Below are positions 34,875 through 44,528 of a DNA stretch of 64,000 nt, piece by piece. Within the stretch, counting starts at the first letter, position 1; every line of letters starts with the position of its first letter. Under the pieces are notes generated by a model. It was given only the letters and a program-made list of their open reading frames with translations. It made no database searches and was not told where the DNA came from. The DNA lies in assembly GCF_004346925.1 (NCBI RefSeq), contig NZ_CP031167.1:1632001-1696000 (forward strand), in the 5' to 3' direction. Made by a program: the position numbers and the translations under genes. Source of the DNA: Stenotrophomonas sp. ASS1. GTDB lineage: Bacteria > Pseudomonadota > Gammaproteobacteria > Xanthomonadales > Xanthomonadaceae.

Positions 34875-35444
34875 TCAACGGCTGGGATCGCGTTCCGGGC
34901 TTGGCCGCTTGGCCAGCTTGCGCTGCAGCGAACGCCGGTGCATGCCGAGCAGGCGGGCGGCTGCGGACACGTTGCCGCCGGTCTCGTGCATCGCCTGCTG
35001 GATGTGTTCCCACTGCAGGCGGCTGATCGGCGTCATCGCATCAGGTACTTCCATTTCACCATCGTCGGCCGGGCCGTCGTCTTCCTCGCCGAGCGCGCGC
35101 AGGATCATCGGCACCGTGGCCGGCTTCGGCAGGTAGTCGTCGGCACCGAGCTTGATCGCCTCCACGGCGGTGGCGATGCTCGCGTAGCCGGTCACCAGCA
35201 GGATGCGCATGTCCGCGCGCAGGGCACGCAGCGGCTGGATCAGTGCCAGGCCGGAATCGCTGCCCAGCTTCAGGTCGATCAGCGCGAACGCCGGCGGATG
35301 CTGGCGGGCCAGCGCCAGCGCACTGGCGGCATCCTGTGCGGTCTGCGTTTCAAGCCCCTTGCGGGCCAGGCTGCGCTGCAGGGTGCGCAGGTACAGCTCG
35401 TCGTCGTCGACCAGCAGGCCCAGGGTGGAGTGATGAAGGCTCAT
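34875..35444 (-). CDS. regA: RegA/PrrA/ActR-family response regulator
   Basis: A 189-aa two-component regulator. Receiver domain: LVDDDE acidic pocket, phospho-acceptor Asp57 in LIDLKLGSDSG, VTGYAS switch and 'KLGADDYLPKP'. A short linker with acidic residues leads to a Fis-type helix-turn-helix: HETGGNVSAAARLLGMHRRSLQRKL, nearly invariant in RegA/PrrA proteins. These regulators control redox-responsive genes such as terminal oxidases. It overlaps the end of the kinase gene by four bases. Confidence 0.9.
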   Translation of the reverse strand: MSLHHSTLGLLVDDDELYLRTLQRSLARKGLETQTAQDAASALALARQHPPAFALIDLKLGSDSGLALIQPLRALRADMRILLVTGYASIATAVEAIKLGADDYLPKPATVPMILRALGEEDDGPADDGEMEVPDAMTPISRLQWEHIQQAMHETGGNVSAAARLLGMHRRSLQRKLAKRPSPERDPSR

Positions 35445-36667
35445 GGGGTGTCCTCACGTGGGGTCAGCGGCAGGCGGAAGCCGACGCGGCTGCCGGCCCC
35501 CTGGGCCGGGCGCATCCACATCTCGCCGTCGAGGCGTTCGATGGTGGCATGGGACAGGGCCAGGCCGACGCCCATGCCCTCGCTTTTGCTGCTGCCGAAC
35601 AGCTTGCCCGGCAGCACCGCAGCACGGGCGTCGAAGCCGTGGCCGTAGTCGCGGACTTCGCCGATCAGGTCGTCGCCTTCGATGCGCAGGTCCAGGTCCA
35701 CGCGCGGCCGGCCGGCCTGCTCGCCGGCATCGGCGGCATTGTTGAGCAGGACCATCAGCAGATGGCCCACGCCCGGGTCGAGTGGCAGCCGCAGCGGCGC
35801 ATCGTCATTGCGATGCAGGTCGATGGTCGGCCGCACCAGGCGCCACTGTTCCAGTACCTGCTGGGCGCTGGAGTGGCTGCGACCCGGTGCATCGGCCGAG
35901 GCCGGTGCGGCCAGCGCCAGCACGCGCTCGCGGCACTGCACCAGCAGCTCGCGCAGGGTTTCCATGTCTTCGCGTACTTCGGGCTCTTCGCTACGCTCGG
36001 CGACGTCATCGGCGAGCAGGGTCATGGTCGCCAGCGGCGTGTTCAGCTCATGCGCCACCGAGGCGGCATGGGTGGCCAGGGCGACGATGCCCTCGTTGCG
36101 GGCGAAGCGTTCGCGCAGGGCCGACAGTTCCAGTTCGCGCTGGCGCAGCGCCAGTGCCAGGCGGGTGGAAAAGGTCAGCACGACCGCTGCGGAAATCAGG
36201 AAATTGGCGACCACGCCCCAGCGGTTGAGGTCCTGGGCGCGGAAATAGCCATCCGGCAGCGACTGGCCGAAGATGCCGCTGGCGGCGTAGCCGAGCAGGC
36301 AGGCCAGCGCCACCGCCAGTGCCCAGCGCAGGGGCAGGGCGAACGCGGCGAGCGCGATCAGGATCAGGAACAGCGAACTGAACGGGTTGGCCATGCCGCC
36401 ACTCCAGCCCACCATCCAGGTCAGGATGATCACGTCCACCAGAATGTGGCCGAACGCGGTCAGTGGCGCGGTGTCGGCCGCCTCCGGGCGCAGCTGGGTG
36501 TAGATGTTGAACAGGGTCAGCACGGCCACGCCCGCCCACAATGGCAGTTGCGGCAACGGCAGGCCCAGCACCCAGGTGGCAACCAGGATGGTGGCGGCCT
36601 GGCCACCTACGGCAAGCCAGCGCAGGCTGCACAGGGTTCGGAGAAACGGGGCGTCGGGACCGGTCAT
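35441..36667 (-). CDS. regB: RegB/PrrB/ActS-family redox sensor histidine kinase
   Basis: A 408-aa membrane kinase with about six N-terminal hydrophobic helices. Between them is GGMANPFSS, an exact match to the GGxxNPF quinone-binding motif of RegB. The H-box AHELNTPLATM (His about residue 206) is followed by the ATPase domain with N-box VLLNNAADAGEQ, 'VRDYGHGF' and GMGVGLALSHATIE. In RegB the H-box is followed by a redox Cys in a conserved segment; here the only nearby Cys is in LLVQCRERV. It is the partner of the RegA-like regulator downstream (4-bp overlap). Confidence 0.9.
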   Translation of the reverse strand: MTGPDAPFLRTLCSLRWLAVGGQAATILVATWVLGLPLPQLPLWAGVAVLTLFNIYTQLRPEAADTAPLTAFGHILVDVIILTWMVGWSGGMANPFSSLFLILIALAAFALPLRWALAVALACLLGYAASGIFGQSLPDGYFRAQDLNRWGVVANFLISAAVVLTFSTRLALALRQRELELSALRERFARNEGIVALATHAASVAHELNTPLATMTLLADDVAERSEEPEVREDMETLRELLVQCRERVLALAAPASADAPGRSHSSAQQVLEQWRLVRPTIDLHRNDDAPLRLPLDPGVGHLLMVLLNNAADAGEQAGRPRVDLDLRIEGDDLIGEVRDYGHGFDARAAVLPGKLFGSSKSEGMGVGLALSHATIERLDGEMWMRPAQGAGSRVGFRLPLTPREDTP

Positions 36668-36781
36668 TCACGCTCATCGTATGCGTTCACGCGTGACCGT
36701 GCCTGCGACAATCGGCCGCAGCCGTGCCGCCGGCTGAATGCGAGTCACCCGGAATGCGGAGGCGGGCGGTAGAATGCGCCC

Positions 36782-38047
36782 ATGCACGACGCCGTTACCC
36801 GCCCGACGCCCCCTTCCGATGCCACTGCCTGGCCCCGCCGCCAGACCCATGCCGTCCAGATCGGCGGGGTCACCGTAGGCGGAGGCAAGCCGGTCGTGGT
36901 GCAGTCGATGACCAACACCGATACCTCCGACGTGGCCTCCAGCGTGAAGCAGGTGGCCGAGTTGTGGCGTGCGGGTTCGGAAATGGTGCGGCTGACCGTC
37001 AATACCGTGGAAGCGGCTGCGGCGATCCCGCGCATTGTCGACAAGCTGGCGATGATGGGCATCGACGTGCCGCTGATCGGTGACTTCCATTACAACGGCC
37101 ATCAGCTGCTGACCGCCGAACCGGCCTGTGCCGAAGCACTGGCCAAGTACCGCATCAACCCGGGCAACGTCGGCTTCGGCAAGAAGAAGGATCTGCAGTT
37201 CGCCCAGTTGATCGAGTTCGCGATCCGCTACAACAAGCCGGTGCGCATCGGCGCCAACTGGGGCTCGCTGGACCAGGCCCTGGCGGCGAAGCTGATGGAC
37301 GAGAACAACCTGCGTGAGCAGCCCTGGGACGCCGGCCGCGTGCTGCGCGAGGCGCTGATCCGCTCGGCGCTGGATTCGGCAGAGCAGGCGGTGGAGCTCG
37401 GCCTGCCGCGCGACCGCATCGTGCTGTCGGCCAAGGTCAGTGGCGTGCAGGAGCTGATCGCGGTGTACCGCGACCTGGCCCAGCGCTCGGATTTCGCCCT
37501 GCACCTGGGCCTGACCGAGGCCGGAATCGGCAGCAAGGGCATCGTCGCCTCGTCCGCGGCGCTGAGCGTGCTGCTGCAGGAGGGCATCGGTGACACCATC
37601 CGCATCTCGCTGACCCCGGAACCGGGCCAGTCGCGTACGCAGGAAGTGATCGTCGCCCAGGAGCTGCTGCAGACCACCGGCCAGCGCGCCTTCACGCCGC
37701 TGGTCACGGCCTGCCCGGGCTGCGGCCGCACCACCTCCGAGTTCTTCCAGGAGCTGGCCAAGGTGGTACAGAACCACGTGCGCGAGAAGATGCCGCTGTG
37801 GAAGATCCACCACCCGGGTGCGGAGAACATGACCCTGGCGGTGATGGGCTGCATCGTCAACGGACCGGGTGAGTCGCGCCATGCCAATATCGGCATCTCG
37901 CTGCCCGGCACGGGTGAAACGCCTGCAGCGCCGGTGTTCGTCGATGGCGAAAAGAAGGTGACCCTGCGTGGCGACAACATCGCCCAGGAATTCGTCGCCC
38001 TGATCGACGATTACGTCGAACACAAGTATGTCCGAAGCGCCGGATAA
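36782..38047 (+). CDS. ispG: (E)-4-hydroxy-3-methylbut-2-enyl-diphosphate synthase
   Basis: A 421-aa [4Fe-4S] enzyme of the MEP isoprenoid pathway converting MEcPP to HMBPP. N-terminal TIM barrel: [21 protein letters not shown], '[12 protein letters not shown]', [18 protein letters not shown]-terminal iron-sulfur domain: [11 protein letters not shown] with two cluster Cys and [20 protein letters not shown] with the third Cys and catalytic Glu. Full length for the proteobacterial type. The last 20 bp overlap the next gene. Confidence 0.96.
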   Translation: MHDAVTRPTPPSDATAWPRRQTHAVQIGGVTVGGGKPVVVQSMTNTDTSDVASSVKQVAELWRAGSEMVRLTVNTVEAAAAIPRIVDKLAMMGIDVPLIGDFHYNGHQLLTAEPACAEALAKYRINPGNVGFGKKKDLQFAQLIEFAIRYNKPVRIGANWGSLDQALAAKLMDENNLREQPWDAGRVLREALIRSALDSAEQAVELGLPRDRIVLSAKVSGVQELIAVYRDLAQRSDFALHLGLTEAGIGSKGIVASSAALSVLLQEGIGDTIRISLTPEPGQSRTQEVIVAQELLQTTGQRAFTPLVTACPGCGRTTSEFFQELAKVVQNHVREKMPLWKIHHPGAENMTLAVMGCIVNGPGESRHANIGISLPGTGETPAAPVFVDGEKKVTLRGDNIAQEFVALIDDYVEHKYVRSAG

Positions 38048-38777
38048 GCCTGCGATCCTCGCTGCACCGGAGTCCGCCTCCGGCTTCCGCCACTGGATGG
38101 CGCGCAATGCCTGGCGCCTGGTCCTGCTGTTCGGTGGCGTGCTGCTGCCGCTGGCCGGCTTCGTCGCCCTGGCTGACGAGGTGCACGAGTTTGAATCGTT
38201 CCATTTCGATGCGCCGCTGCTGTGGCAGATGCATGGCCTGCATTCGCCGCTGCTGGACCGCTTCTTCGTGCTCATTTCCAGACTGGGCTACGAATGGTTC
38301 CTGATCCCGGCCGACGTGCTGATCATCGGCGTGCTGCTGGGCTACCGGCGTTGGCGCGAGGCGACCTTCGTGGCGGTCAGCTTCGTCGGCTCGGCGCTGC
38401 TGAACATGGGCAGCAAGCACTTCTTCCAGCGCCAGCGCCCCAGCCTGTGGGAATCGATCGCGCCGGAATCGACGTTCAGCTTCCCCAGCGGCCATGCGAT
38501 GGGCTCGATGACCCTGGCAGTGACCCTGGTACTGCTGGCCTGGAACACCCGCTGGCGCTGGCCGGTGCTGCTGCTGGCACCGGCATTCAGCCTGCTGGTC
38601 AGCGTGTCCCGGGTCTACCTGGGGGTGCATTACCCCTCCGATATCCTGGCCGGATGGTGTGCCGCGCTGGTTTGGGTGGTAGGGTGCTATCTGGTCATGT
38701 TCAGTCGCCGGCACCCATGGCGACGTCACGGCTCGCCGCCAGCGAAGGCCAGCGAAGCATCATCACAGGGGGATTGA
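38028..38777 (+). CDS. PAP2-family membrane phosphatase
   Basis: A 249-aa inner-membrane phosphatase with about six helices. The three PAP2 signature blocks are complete: [24 protein letters not shown] and [16 protein letters not shown] with the catalytic His. Such enzymes remove phosphate from phosphatidic acid, phosphatidylglycerophosphate or undecaprenyl diphosphate. Which one applies is not clear. Overlap with ispG and the isoprenoid context make undecaprenyl-diphosphate recycling an attractive guess only. Confidence 0.88.
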   Translation: MSEAPDKPAILAAPESASGFRHWMARNAWRLVLLFGGVLLPLAGFVALADEVHEFESFHFDAPLLWQMHGLHSPLLDRFFVLISRLGYEWFLIPADVLIIGVLLGYRRWREATFVAVSFVGSALLNMGSKHFFQRQRPSLWESIAPESTFSFPSGHAMGSMTLAVTLVLLAWNTRWRWPVLLLAPAFSLLVSVSRVYLGVHYPSDILAGWCAALVWVVGCYLVMFSRRHPWRRHGSPPAKASEASSQGD

Positions 38778-38978
38778 CGTGGATGGCCCTTGAGGGACGT
38801 CTACGTGATAGATCAGTTGTTTCGTTGCAGCAGGTTCTGCAAGACAGGGGGCAAGCACAACGCGCGGTAGTGTGATGCGCAAGGCGGATTGCCGGGGTCG
38901 CATTCCGAACGCGCTTGCAGGGGTATCGGCACCCTGCCTAGCTTGACCTGCAATGGCCGCATTCGAAGAGGTACGTGA

Positions 38979-39626
38979 ATGACGATTCGAGTCTACCTGG
39001 TGGATGACCACGCGCTGGTCCGCACCGGGATGAAGATGATTCTGTCGGGGGAAACCGACATCGAGGTGGTGGGCGAAGCCGAGACCGGCGAAGACGCGCT
39101 GCGTGAAGTCCGCCAGCTGCTGCCCGATGTGGTGCTGTGTGACCTGCACCTGCCGGGTGTGAGCGGCATGGAAGTGACCGAGCGCATCGTGCGCAGCCAC
39201 CGCAATACCCGCGTGGTGATCGTGTCGGTGCTGGAAGATGGCCCGCTGCCGAAGCGGCTGCTCGAGGCTGGCGCCGCCGGTTACATCGGCAAGGGCTGCG
39301 ATGCGCAGGAGCTGTTGCGCGCGGTGCGTGACGTGGCCGGCGGCCGCCGTTACCTGGGCACCAGCATCGCGCAGAACCTGGCGCTGTCGACGGTGGAAGG
39401 CAACGGTTCGCCGTTCGACAGCCTGTCCCCGCGCGAGCTGGAGGTGGCGTTGCTGCTGACCCAGGGCCTGCGCCAGGAAGACATCGCGCGGCGGCTGAGC
39501 CTGAGTGCGAAGACGGTGAACACGCACAAGGCGCGGTTGTTCGAGAAGATGGGGATCCACGACAACATCGCGTTGGCGCGGATGGCCAGCCAGTACGGGC
39601 TGGTGGATCCGGCACGGCCGCTGTAA
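38979..39626 (+). CDS. GacA/UvrY-like response regulator
   Basis: A 215-aa NarL/FixJ-type regulator. Receiver: YLVDDHALVRTGMKMIL, phospho-acceptor Asp55 in VLCDLHLPGVSG, 'LEAGAAGYIGKG'. LuxR-type helix-turn-helix: LSPRELEVALLLTQGLRQEDIARRLSLSAKTVNTHKARLFEKMGI. The combination and length match GacA/UvrY, the activator of rsm/csr small RNAs. Its sensor kinase is not next to it. A 200-bp gap upstream shows no other gene. A long palindromic element follows the stop. Confidence 0.88.
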   Translation: MTIRVYLVDDHALVRTGMKMILSGETDIEVVGEAETGEDALREVRQLLPDVVLCDLHLPGVSGMEVTERIVRSHRNTRVVIVSVLEDGPLPKRLLEAGAAGYIGKGCDAQELLRAVRDVAGGRRYLGTSIAQNLALSTVEGNGSPFDSLSPRELEVALLLTQGLRQEDIARRLSLSAKTVNTHKARLFEKMGIHDNIALARMASQYGLVDPARPL

Positions 39627-39679
39627 GGGTTTCGGCCAACGGCTGAGCCCCTCGCGGTGTGCGGCAGGATTCGTGGGGT

Positions 39680-39784
39680 TGGCCCTGCGGAGGGATTGCG
39701 CAGGGGACGCCGTGAATCCATCCCTGGAGGCTCGGGCGCGCCATCCATGGCGCTTACGCCCCTGCGCAATCCCTCCGCAGGGCC
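39680..39784 (-). repeat. family-A palindromic element (E3)
   Basis: Arms of about 26 nt are perfectly complementary (CCCTGCGGAGGGATTGCG part and its complement). On the minus strand the core reads CGTAAGCGCCATGGATGGCG, CGCCCGAGCCTCCAGGGATG, GATTCACGGCGTCC. Its second hairpin reads CCAGGGATGG, the sequence into which the IS inserts elsewhere. Confidence 0.7.
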
Positions 39785-39868
39785 ACGGACAGGTTCCGTG
39801 CGCGTCCACCGCGGAATGTGAAGAAGGAAGAGCAGGAGCGGGTCGCGCGCTGTGCGCGCTCGTCGCCC

Positions 39869-39945
39869 GGGGTCGGATCCCTTTCCCGGTGGGAAAGGGC
39901 TCTGACCCTTGATGATGCCGGAGCCGAGCGTGGGCTCGGCTCTAC
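39869..39945. repeat. GGGTC-headed inverted repeat plus SMAG hairpin
   Basis: An imperfect inverted repeat (GGGTCGGATCCCTTTCCC ... GGGAAAGGGCTCTGACCC, 39870-39908), the same type as 62721-62763, is followed by a reversed SMAG hairpin (39922-39945). Confidence 0.55.
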
Positions 39946-39958
39946 CCCTTTGTCGGGC

Positions 39959-40618
39959 TCAGTGGCCGCGCACGCGCTTGATGATCTTCGCGGCGTCGGC
40001 GGCGCTGGCGCGCACCTTGTCCCATTCGCCGTTGGCGATCCAGTTGCCCGGCACCATCCACGAACCACCGATGCAGACCACGTTCTTCTGCTCGAGGTAC
40101 TCGGCGGCGGTGTTTTCGGTGATGCCGCCGGTCGGGCACAGCTTGAGGTCGGCAACCGGGCCGGCCAGGCCCTTGATCATCGCCAGCCCGCCCACGGCCG
40201 TGGCCGGGAACAGCTTGCACACGCGGAAGCCGCGCGCATACAGCGACAGCAGCTCGGTCGGCGTTGCCGCACCCGGCACCACCGGCAGCGGCGCAGCGGC
40301 CAGTGCATCAGCCAGCGCCGGCGGCGTACCCGGGGTCACCAGGAAATCCGCACCCGCATCGATGGACTGCTGCATCTGCTCCACGGTCAGCACCGTACCG
40401 GCACCCACCACCACGTCCGGCAGCTCACGCTTGAGCATCGCCAGCGCTTCCATTGCCACTGGCGTACGCAGGGTCAGCTCGATGGCCGGCAAGCCACCTT
40501 CCAGCAGCGCCGCGCTGACCGCACGCGCCTGGTCCAGCGTATGAATCGTCACCACCGGCAGGATGCCCGCCGCACGCAACAGCTCCGCCGCCTTCACCTG
40601 ATGTTGTTCGATACCCAT
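39959..40618 (-). CDS. eda: KDPG aldolase
   Basis: A 219-aa TIM-barrel aldolase splitting 2-keto-3-deoxy-6-phosphogluconate into pyruvate and glyceraldehyde-3-P. Active-site segments: VVGAGTVLTVEQM with the catalytic Glu, 'FLVTPGTPP', Schiff-base Lys in VCKLFPATAVGG and LCPTGGI with the phosphate site. It is the last gene of the Entner-Doudoroff set. The 205-bp gap from edd holds a 104-bp palindromic element, so eda may have its own expression level. Confidence 0.95.
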   Translation of the reverse strand: MGIEQHQVKAAELLRAAGILPVVTIHTLDQARAVSAALLEGGLPAIELTLRTPVAMEALAMLKRELPDVVVGAGTVLTVEQMQQSIDAGADFLVTPGTPPALADALAAAPLPVVPGAATPTELLSLYARGFRVCKLFPATAVGGLAMIKGLAGPVADLKLCPTGGITENTAAEYLEQKNVVCIGGSWMVPGNWIANGEWDKVRASAADAAKIIKRVRGH

Positions 40619-40689
40619 GCTTTTGCCCTTGCCTTTGCTCTTCTTGATTCAGTGGCCGCAGCGCAAATGACGCGCCGGGAATTGTCCAA

Positions 40690-40793
40690 GGGCAGTAGAG
40701 CGCCTTGGCCGGGACCGTGAGCGGCATGGATGCCGCGATCGAGCCCCCATGGATGGGTTTACGGCGTGTCCCGGCCAGGGCGCTCTACTGCCC
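40690..40793 (+). repeat. family-A palindromic element inside the edd-eda gap (E4)
   Basis: Arms of 26 nt (40690-40715 and 40768-40793) pair with one mismatch. Core: CGTGAGCGGCATGGATGCCG, CGATCGAGCCCCCATGGATG, GGTTTACGGCGT. The only family member found inside an apparent operon. Confidence 0.75.
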
Positions 40794-40823
40794 AAGCCGG
40801 GAAGCCTGCCGCGGCTTTTCGCT

Positions 40824-42740
40824 TCAGGCGTCTTTCGCCTCATGCGGCGCCGCCGCCGCCGCGGCATCGTGCCCCAGCTCGTATTCCGCGTCGTACTCCC
40901 ACGGCCCACCATCAGCCGCCGCCGGCCCGCACGAAATCGAAATCGCACCCTGGTCGGCCGGACCCACCACACGACGGTTGATCGCGAACAGGTTGCGGCC
41001 CAGATCATGCGCGGCAGGCGCGGTGTTCGGCGCCAGCGGACGTGCAGCCCATTCGGCTGCGTCCACCAGCACTTCCAGCGTGCCGGCCTCGCCATCGAGG
41101 CGGATCATGTCGCCCTCGCGAACCTTGGCCAGCGGACCACCCCGCGCCGCTTCCGGCGTCACATGGATCGCCGCAGGAATCTTGCCCGAGGCGCCGGACA
41201 GGCGGCCGTCGGTGACCAGCGCCACGCGCCGGCCCTGGTTCTGCAGCAGGCCCAGCAGCGGCGCCAGCGAATGCAGCTCCGGCATGCCGTTCGCACGCGG
41301 GCCCTGGTAACGCACCACCGCCACGAAATGCTCGGGCAACAGGCCGCCGGCATGCAGCTTGTTCAACACCTGCGGCGCATCGACCACCACCGCCGGTGCT
41401 TCGATCGTGCGGTATTGCGGCTTCACCGCCGACAGTTTGATCAGCGACTTGCCGAGGTTGCCGCGCAGCAGGCGCAGGCCACCCTGGTGTTCGAACGGAT
41501 TGTCGACGCCACGCACCACTTCGTCATCGGCGCTGCGTTCCAGGCCCGGCAGGTAGACCAGCTTGCCGTCGCGCAGCTGCGGTTCGCGTGCGTAGTCGGC
41601 CATGCCGCCACGCGCCACGCTGACCAGGTCGCCGTGCATCAGGCCGGCCTTGATCAGTTCGCCGAACACGAAGGCCGGGCCGCCTGCTGCGGCGAAGCGG
41701 TTTACATCGGCTTCGCCGTTCGGGTAGACGCGGGCCAGCAGCGGAATCAGCTGTGACAGCTCGTCGAAGTCGTCCCAGGTCAGCACGATGCCGGCCGCAC
41801 GCGCCACCGCGATCCAGTGGATGGTGTGGTTGGTCGAACCGCCGGTGGCCATCAGTGCGATGACCGCGTTGATGATCGCGCGCTCGTCGATGATCCGGCC
41901 CAACGGGCGGAAGTCGTCGCCGAGTGCCGTGATGTCGAGCGCGCGCTCGGTGGCTTCACGGGTGAGGGCGTCGCGCAACGGCGTGCCTGGATTGACGAAC
42001 GATGCGCCCGGCAACTGCACGCCCATCGCTTCCAGCAGTACCTGGTTGGAATTGGCAGTGCCGTAGAAGGTGCAGGTGCCGGCGCCGTGGTACGACGCGG
42101 ACTCCGCTTCCAGCAGTTCTTCGCGGGTGGCTTCGCCAGCGGCATAGCGCTCGCGCACTTCGGCCTTCTGCTTGTTCGGGATGCCCGGGGTCATCGGGCC
42201 GGCCGGCACGAACACCGCCGGCAGATGGCCGAAGGCCAGCGCACCGATCAGCAGGCCCGGCACGATCTTGTCGCACACACCGAGGTAGACAGTGGTGTCG
42301 AACATATCGTGGCTGAGCCCGATCGCGGTGGCCTGCGCGATCACATCGCGCGAGAACAGTGACAGTTCCATGCCGCCGCGGCCCTGGGTGACGCCGTCGC
42401 ACATCGCCGGCACGCCGCCGGCCACCTGTGCGGTGGCGCCCAGCTCGCGGGCGATCTCGCGGATCTGCTCGGGATAGGTCTCGAACGGCTGGTGCGCCGA
42501 CAGCATGTCGTTGTAGGCGGTGATGATGCCGAGGTTCGGCGTCACGCCGCCGCGTAGGCGGCTCTTGTCGGTGCCGCCGCAGGCGGCGAACCCGTGGGCG
42601 AGGTTGCCGCAGCTCAGGCGGCTGCGGAACGGGCCTTCACGCAGGGAGGCGTCGATCGCGGCCAGGTAGGCGGCGCGCGAGGCGGCGCTGCGGCGGATGA
42701 CACGCTCAGTGATGGCTTGCAGTTGCGGATGGAGGCTCAT
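40824..42740 (-). CDS. edd: 6-phosphogluconate dehydratase
   Basis: A 638-aa iron-sulfur dehydratase of the IlvD/Edd family making KDPG from 6-phosphogluconate. Typical segments: 'GIITAYNDMLSAHQP', CDGVTQGRGGMELSLFSRD, 'GVCDKIVPGLL', 'GAGTCTFYGTANSNQ', 'ATGGSTNHTIHW' and GRLSGASGKIPAAIH. The Cys in CDGVTQG, VCDK and GTCTFYG are cluster ligands in the family. The gap to pgl is 58 bp, consistent with one operon. Confidence 0.95.
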   Translation of the reverse strand: MSLHPQLQAITERVIRRSAASRAAYLAAIDASLREGPFRSRLSCGNLAHGFAACGGTDKSRLRGGVTPNLGIITAYNDMLSAHQPFETYPEQIREIARELGATAQVAGGVPAMCDGVTQGRGGMELSLFSRDVIAQATAIGLSHDMFDTTVYLGVCDKIVPGLLIGALAFGHLPAVFVPAGPMTPGIPNKQKAEVRERYAAGEATREELLEAESASYHGAGTCTFYGTANSNQVLLEAMGVQLPGASFVNPGTPLRDALTREATERALDITALGDDFRPLGRIIDERAIINAVIALMATGGSTNHTIHWIAVARAAGIVLTWDDFDELSQLIPLLARVYPNGEADVNRFAAAGGPAFVFGELIKAGLMHGDLVSVARGGMADYAREPQLRDGKLVYLPGLERSADDEVVRGVDNPFEHQGGLRLLRGNLGKSLIKLSAVKPQYRTIEAPAVVVDAPQVLNKLHAGGLLPEHFVAVVRYQGPRANGMPELHSLAPLLGLLQNQGRRVALVTDGRLSGASGKIPAAIHVTPEAARGGPLAKVREGDMIRLDGEAGTLEVLVDAAEWAARPLAPNTAPAAHDLGRNLFAINRRVVGPADQGAISISCGPAAADGGPWEYDAEYELGHDAAAAAAPHEAKDA

Positions 42741-42798
42741 TGGCTACCGGCGTTCGTGGTGGCGAGAGGCAAGCGGCGGCACGGCGCCGCCGCCAACA

Positions 42799-43524
42799 TC
42801 AATCAGCCCAGTGGACGCGCAGGCGCGCGCCTTCCAGGTTGATCGCATTGAGGATGGGGTACTGCTGGGCGTCATTGCTGTCCAGCGCCTGGCGCAGTAC
42901 CTGCAGCTTCTGCTTGCCGCGCAGCAGCAGCAGGCGCTGGCGGCACTGGCGCAGGCCATGCGGGGTCAGCGTGATGCGCAGCGGCCACTGGTTCGCGCCC
43001 GGGCAGCCGGTGGCATCCAGCGCCGCGTAGGGCAGGGTGCTTTCCAGTGCGCGGGCCAGGTCCTTCGAGCCGGGGAACAGCGAGGCGGTGTGGCCGTCGT
43101 TGCCCATGCCCAGCGCCACCAGGCTCGGCGGTTGGCTGTGCTGCGCCTGCAGGTTGGCGGTGTACACGCATTCCGGAAGCGGCTTGCCGATGCGCACCAG
43201 CGGATCGAAATGCGCACCTTCGGCGCGCTTGAGCAGATTCTCGCGCACCAGCCAGGCATTGCTGTCGCGATCCTGCGGCGACAGCCAGCGCTCATCGGCC
43301 AGGCTCACTTCCACGCGGTCCCAGTGCACGTCCAGTTCGGCCAGCGCCTGGTACACCGGTGCCGGCGTGGTGCCGCCGGACAACAGGATGCGGGCGCGGC
43401 CCACTTCGTTGATGTCGTGGTTGAGGGTCTGCGCCATCTCGGCGGCCACCGCCTCGATCCAGCCATCGGCATCGCCGTGCTGGATGAACTCGATGCGGTC
43501 GTCGTGGAAGGTGGTGGGGCTCAT
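42799..43524 (-). CDS. pgl: 6-phosphogluconolactonase
   Basis: A 241-aa enzyme of the DevB/SOL type hydrolysing 6-phosphogluconolactone. Key segments: ILLSGGTTPAPVYQALAEL, 'DERWLSPQDRDSNAWLVRENLL', LVALGMGNDGHTASLFPGS (signature) and LTPHGLRQC. ATG at 43524 overlaps the glk stop by four bases. It forms the middle step between Zwf and Edd. Confidence 0.94.
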   Translation of the reverse strand: MSPTTFHDDRIEFIQHGDADGWIEAVAAEMAQTLNHDINEVGRARILLSGGTTPAPVYQALAELDVHWDRVEVSLADERWLSPQDRDSNAWLVRENLLKRAEGAHFDPLVRIGKPLPECVYTANLQAQHSQPPSLVALGMGNDGHTASLFPGSKDLARALESTLPYAALDATGCPGANQWPLRITLTPHGLRQCRQRLLLLRGKQKLQVLRQALDSNDAQQYPILNAINLEGARLRVHWAD

Positions 43525-44528
43525 GCGGCAACTCCAGGTGCGTCACGTTCGGCGTCGGCGGCATAGGCGGCGGCGCCCAGTAGTCCGGCGTGGGGGTGCA
43601 TCACGGCCAACGAGGGCACCCGCGCCATGATCGAGGAGAAGCGGCCCTTGTGTTCGAAGCGCTGGCGGAACCCAGAGTGCTGCAGCGAATCGAGCATCTT
43701 CGGGGTCAGCCCGCCGGTCAGGAACACGCCGTCCCACGCGCCCTGGGTCAGCACCAGGTCGCCCGCGATGGCGCCGAACACGGCGCAGAACACATCGACG
43801 GTGCGCATCGCCTGCGGGTCACCGTGCAGGGCGCGGGCGGTCACGTCCACCGGCTGCAGTTGGCCCGGATCGATGCCGGCCATCTCGCATACCGCGCGAT
43901 GGATGTTGACCAGGCCAGGGCCGCAGATCAGGCGCTCGTTGGAGACGCGGCCGAACTGTTCGGACAGGATCTCCAGGATGCGGATCTCCTCCGGCGTTCC
44001 CGGCGGGAAGCTGACATGGCCGCCTTCGGTTTCCAGCGGGTAGCAGCGGCCGTGGCGCAGGATCAGGCCACCGACACCCAAGCCCGTACCCGGCCCGATC
44101 ACCGCGTAGTTGCGCGGCTGGCCGGGTTTGCCCGGCACCCAGGCGGCACCGCCGACCTGGACCACGTCATCGGGCTGCAGCAGCGAAATCGCCATCGCCT
44201 GTGCGGCGAAGTCGTTGATCAGGTGAAGCTCGTTGAAGCCGAGCATGGCGGCGGTGCGGCTGCGCGAGATCACCCACGGGTGGTTGGTGATGCGCGCTTC
44301 GTCACCGTCGACGCGACCGGCCACCGCGAACACGCCGCGGCTGGCCGTGGCGCCGATCTGTTCCAGATGGTGGCGCGCGGCATCACCCAGCGACGGGAAC
44401 TCCGCCACCGCGTACTCGCGGATGCTGTCCTTCTGCAGCGGTGCGTCCTGCGAGGTGTCGGCCAGGGCGAAGCGGGCGTTGGTACCGCCGATGTCGGCGA
44501 CCAGCACCGGCTGCGAGCTGGCACTCAT
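43521..44528 (-). CDS. glk: glucokinase
   Basis: A 335-aa ATP-dependent hexokinase of the proteobacterial Glk type. N-terminal phosphate-binding VLVADIGGTNARFAL, catalytic region LINDFAAQAMAI with the catalytic Asp, VIGPGTGLGVGGLI, 'TEGGHVSFPP' and 'VFLTGGLTPKML'. The ATG at 44528 overlaps the zwf stop (ATGA). A longer frame upstream lies inside zwf and is rejected. It gives glucose-6-P to Zwf. Confidence 0.94.
   Translation of the reverse strand: MSASSQPVLVADIGGTNARFALADTSQDAPLQKDSIREYAVAEFPSLGDAARHHLEQIGATASRGVFAVAGRVDGDEARITNHPWVISRSRTAAMLGFNELHLINDFAAQAMAISLLQPDDVVQVGGAAWVPGKPGQPRNYAVIGPGTGLGVGGLILRHGRCYPLETEGGHVSFPPGTPEEIRILEILSEQFGRVSNERLICGPGLVNIHRAVCEMAGIDPGQLQPVDVTARALHGDPQAMRTVDVFCAVFGAIAGDLVLTQGAWDGVFLTGGLTPKMLDSLQHSGFRQRFEHKGRFSSIMARVPSLAVMHPHAGLLGAAAYAADAERDAPGVAA

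Noticed and set aside
39818..40720. 300-codon plus-strand frame opposite eda
   Set aside because: It is the antisense shadow of eda plus repeat sequence.
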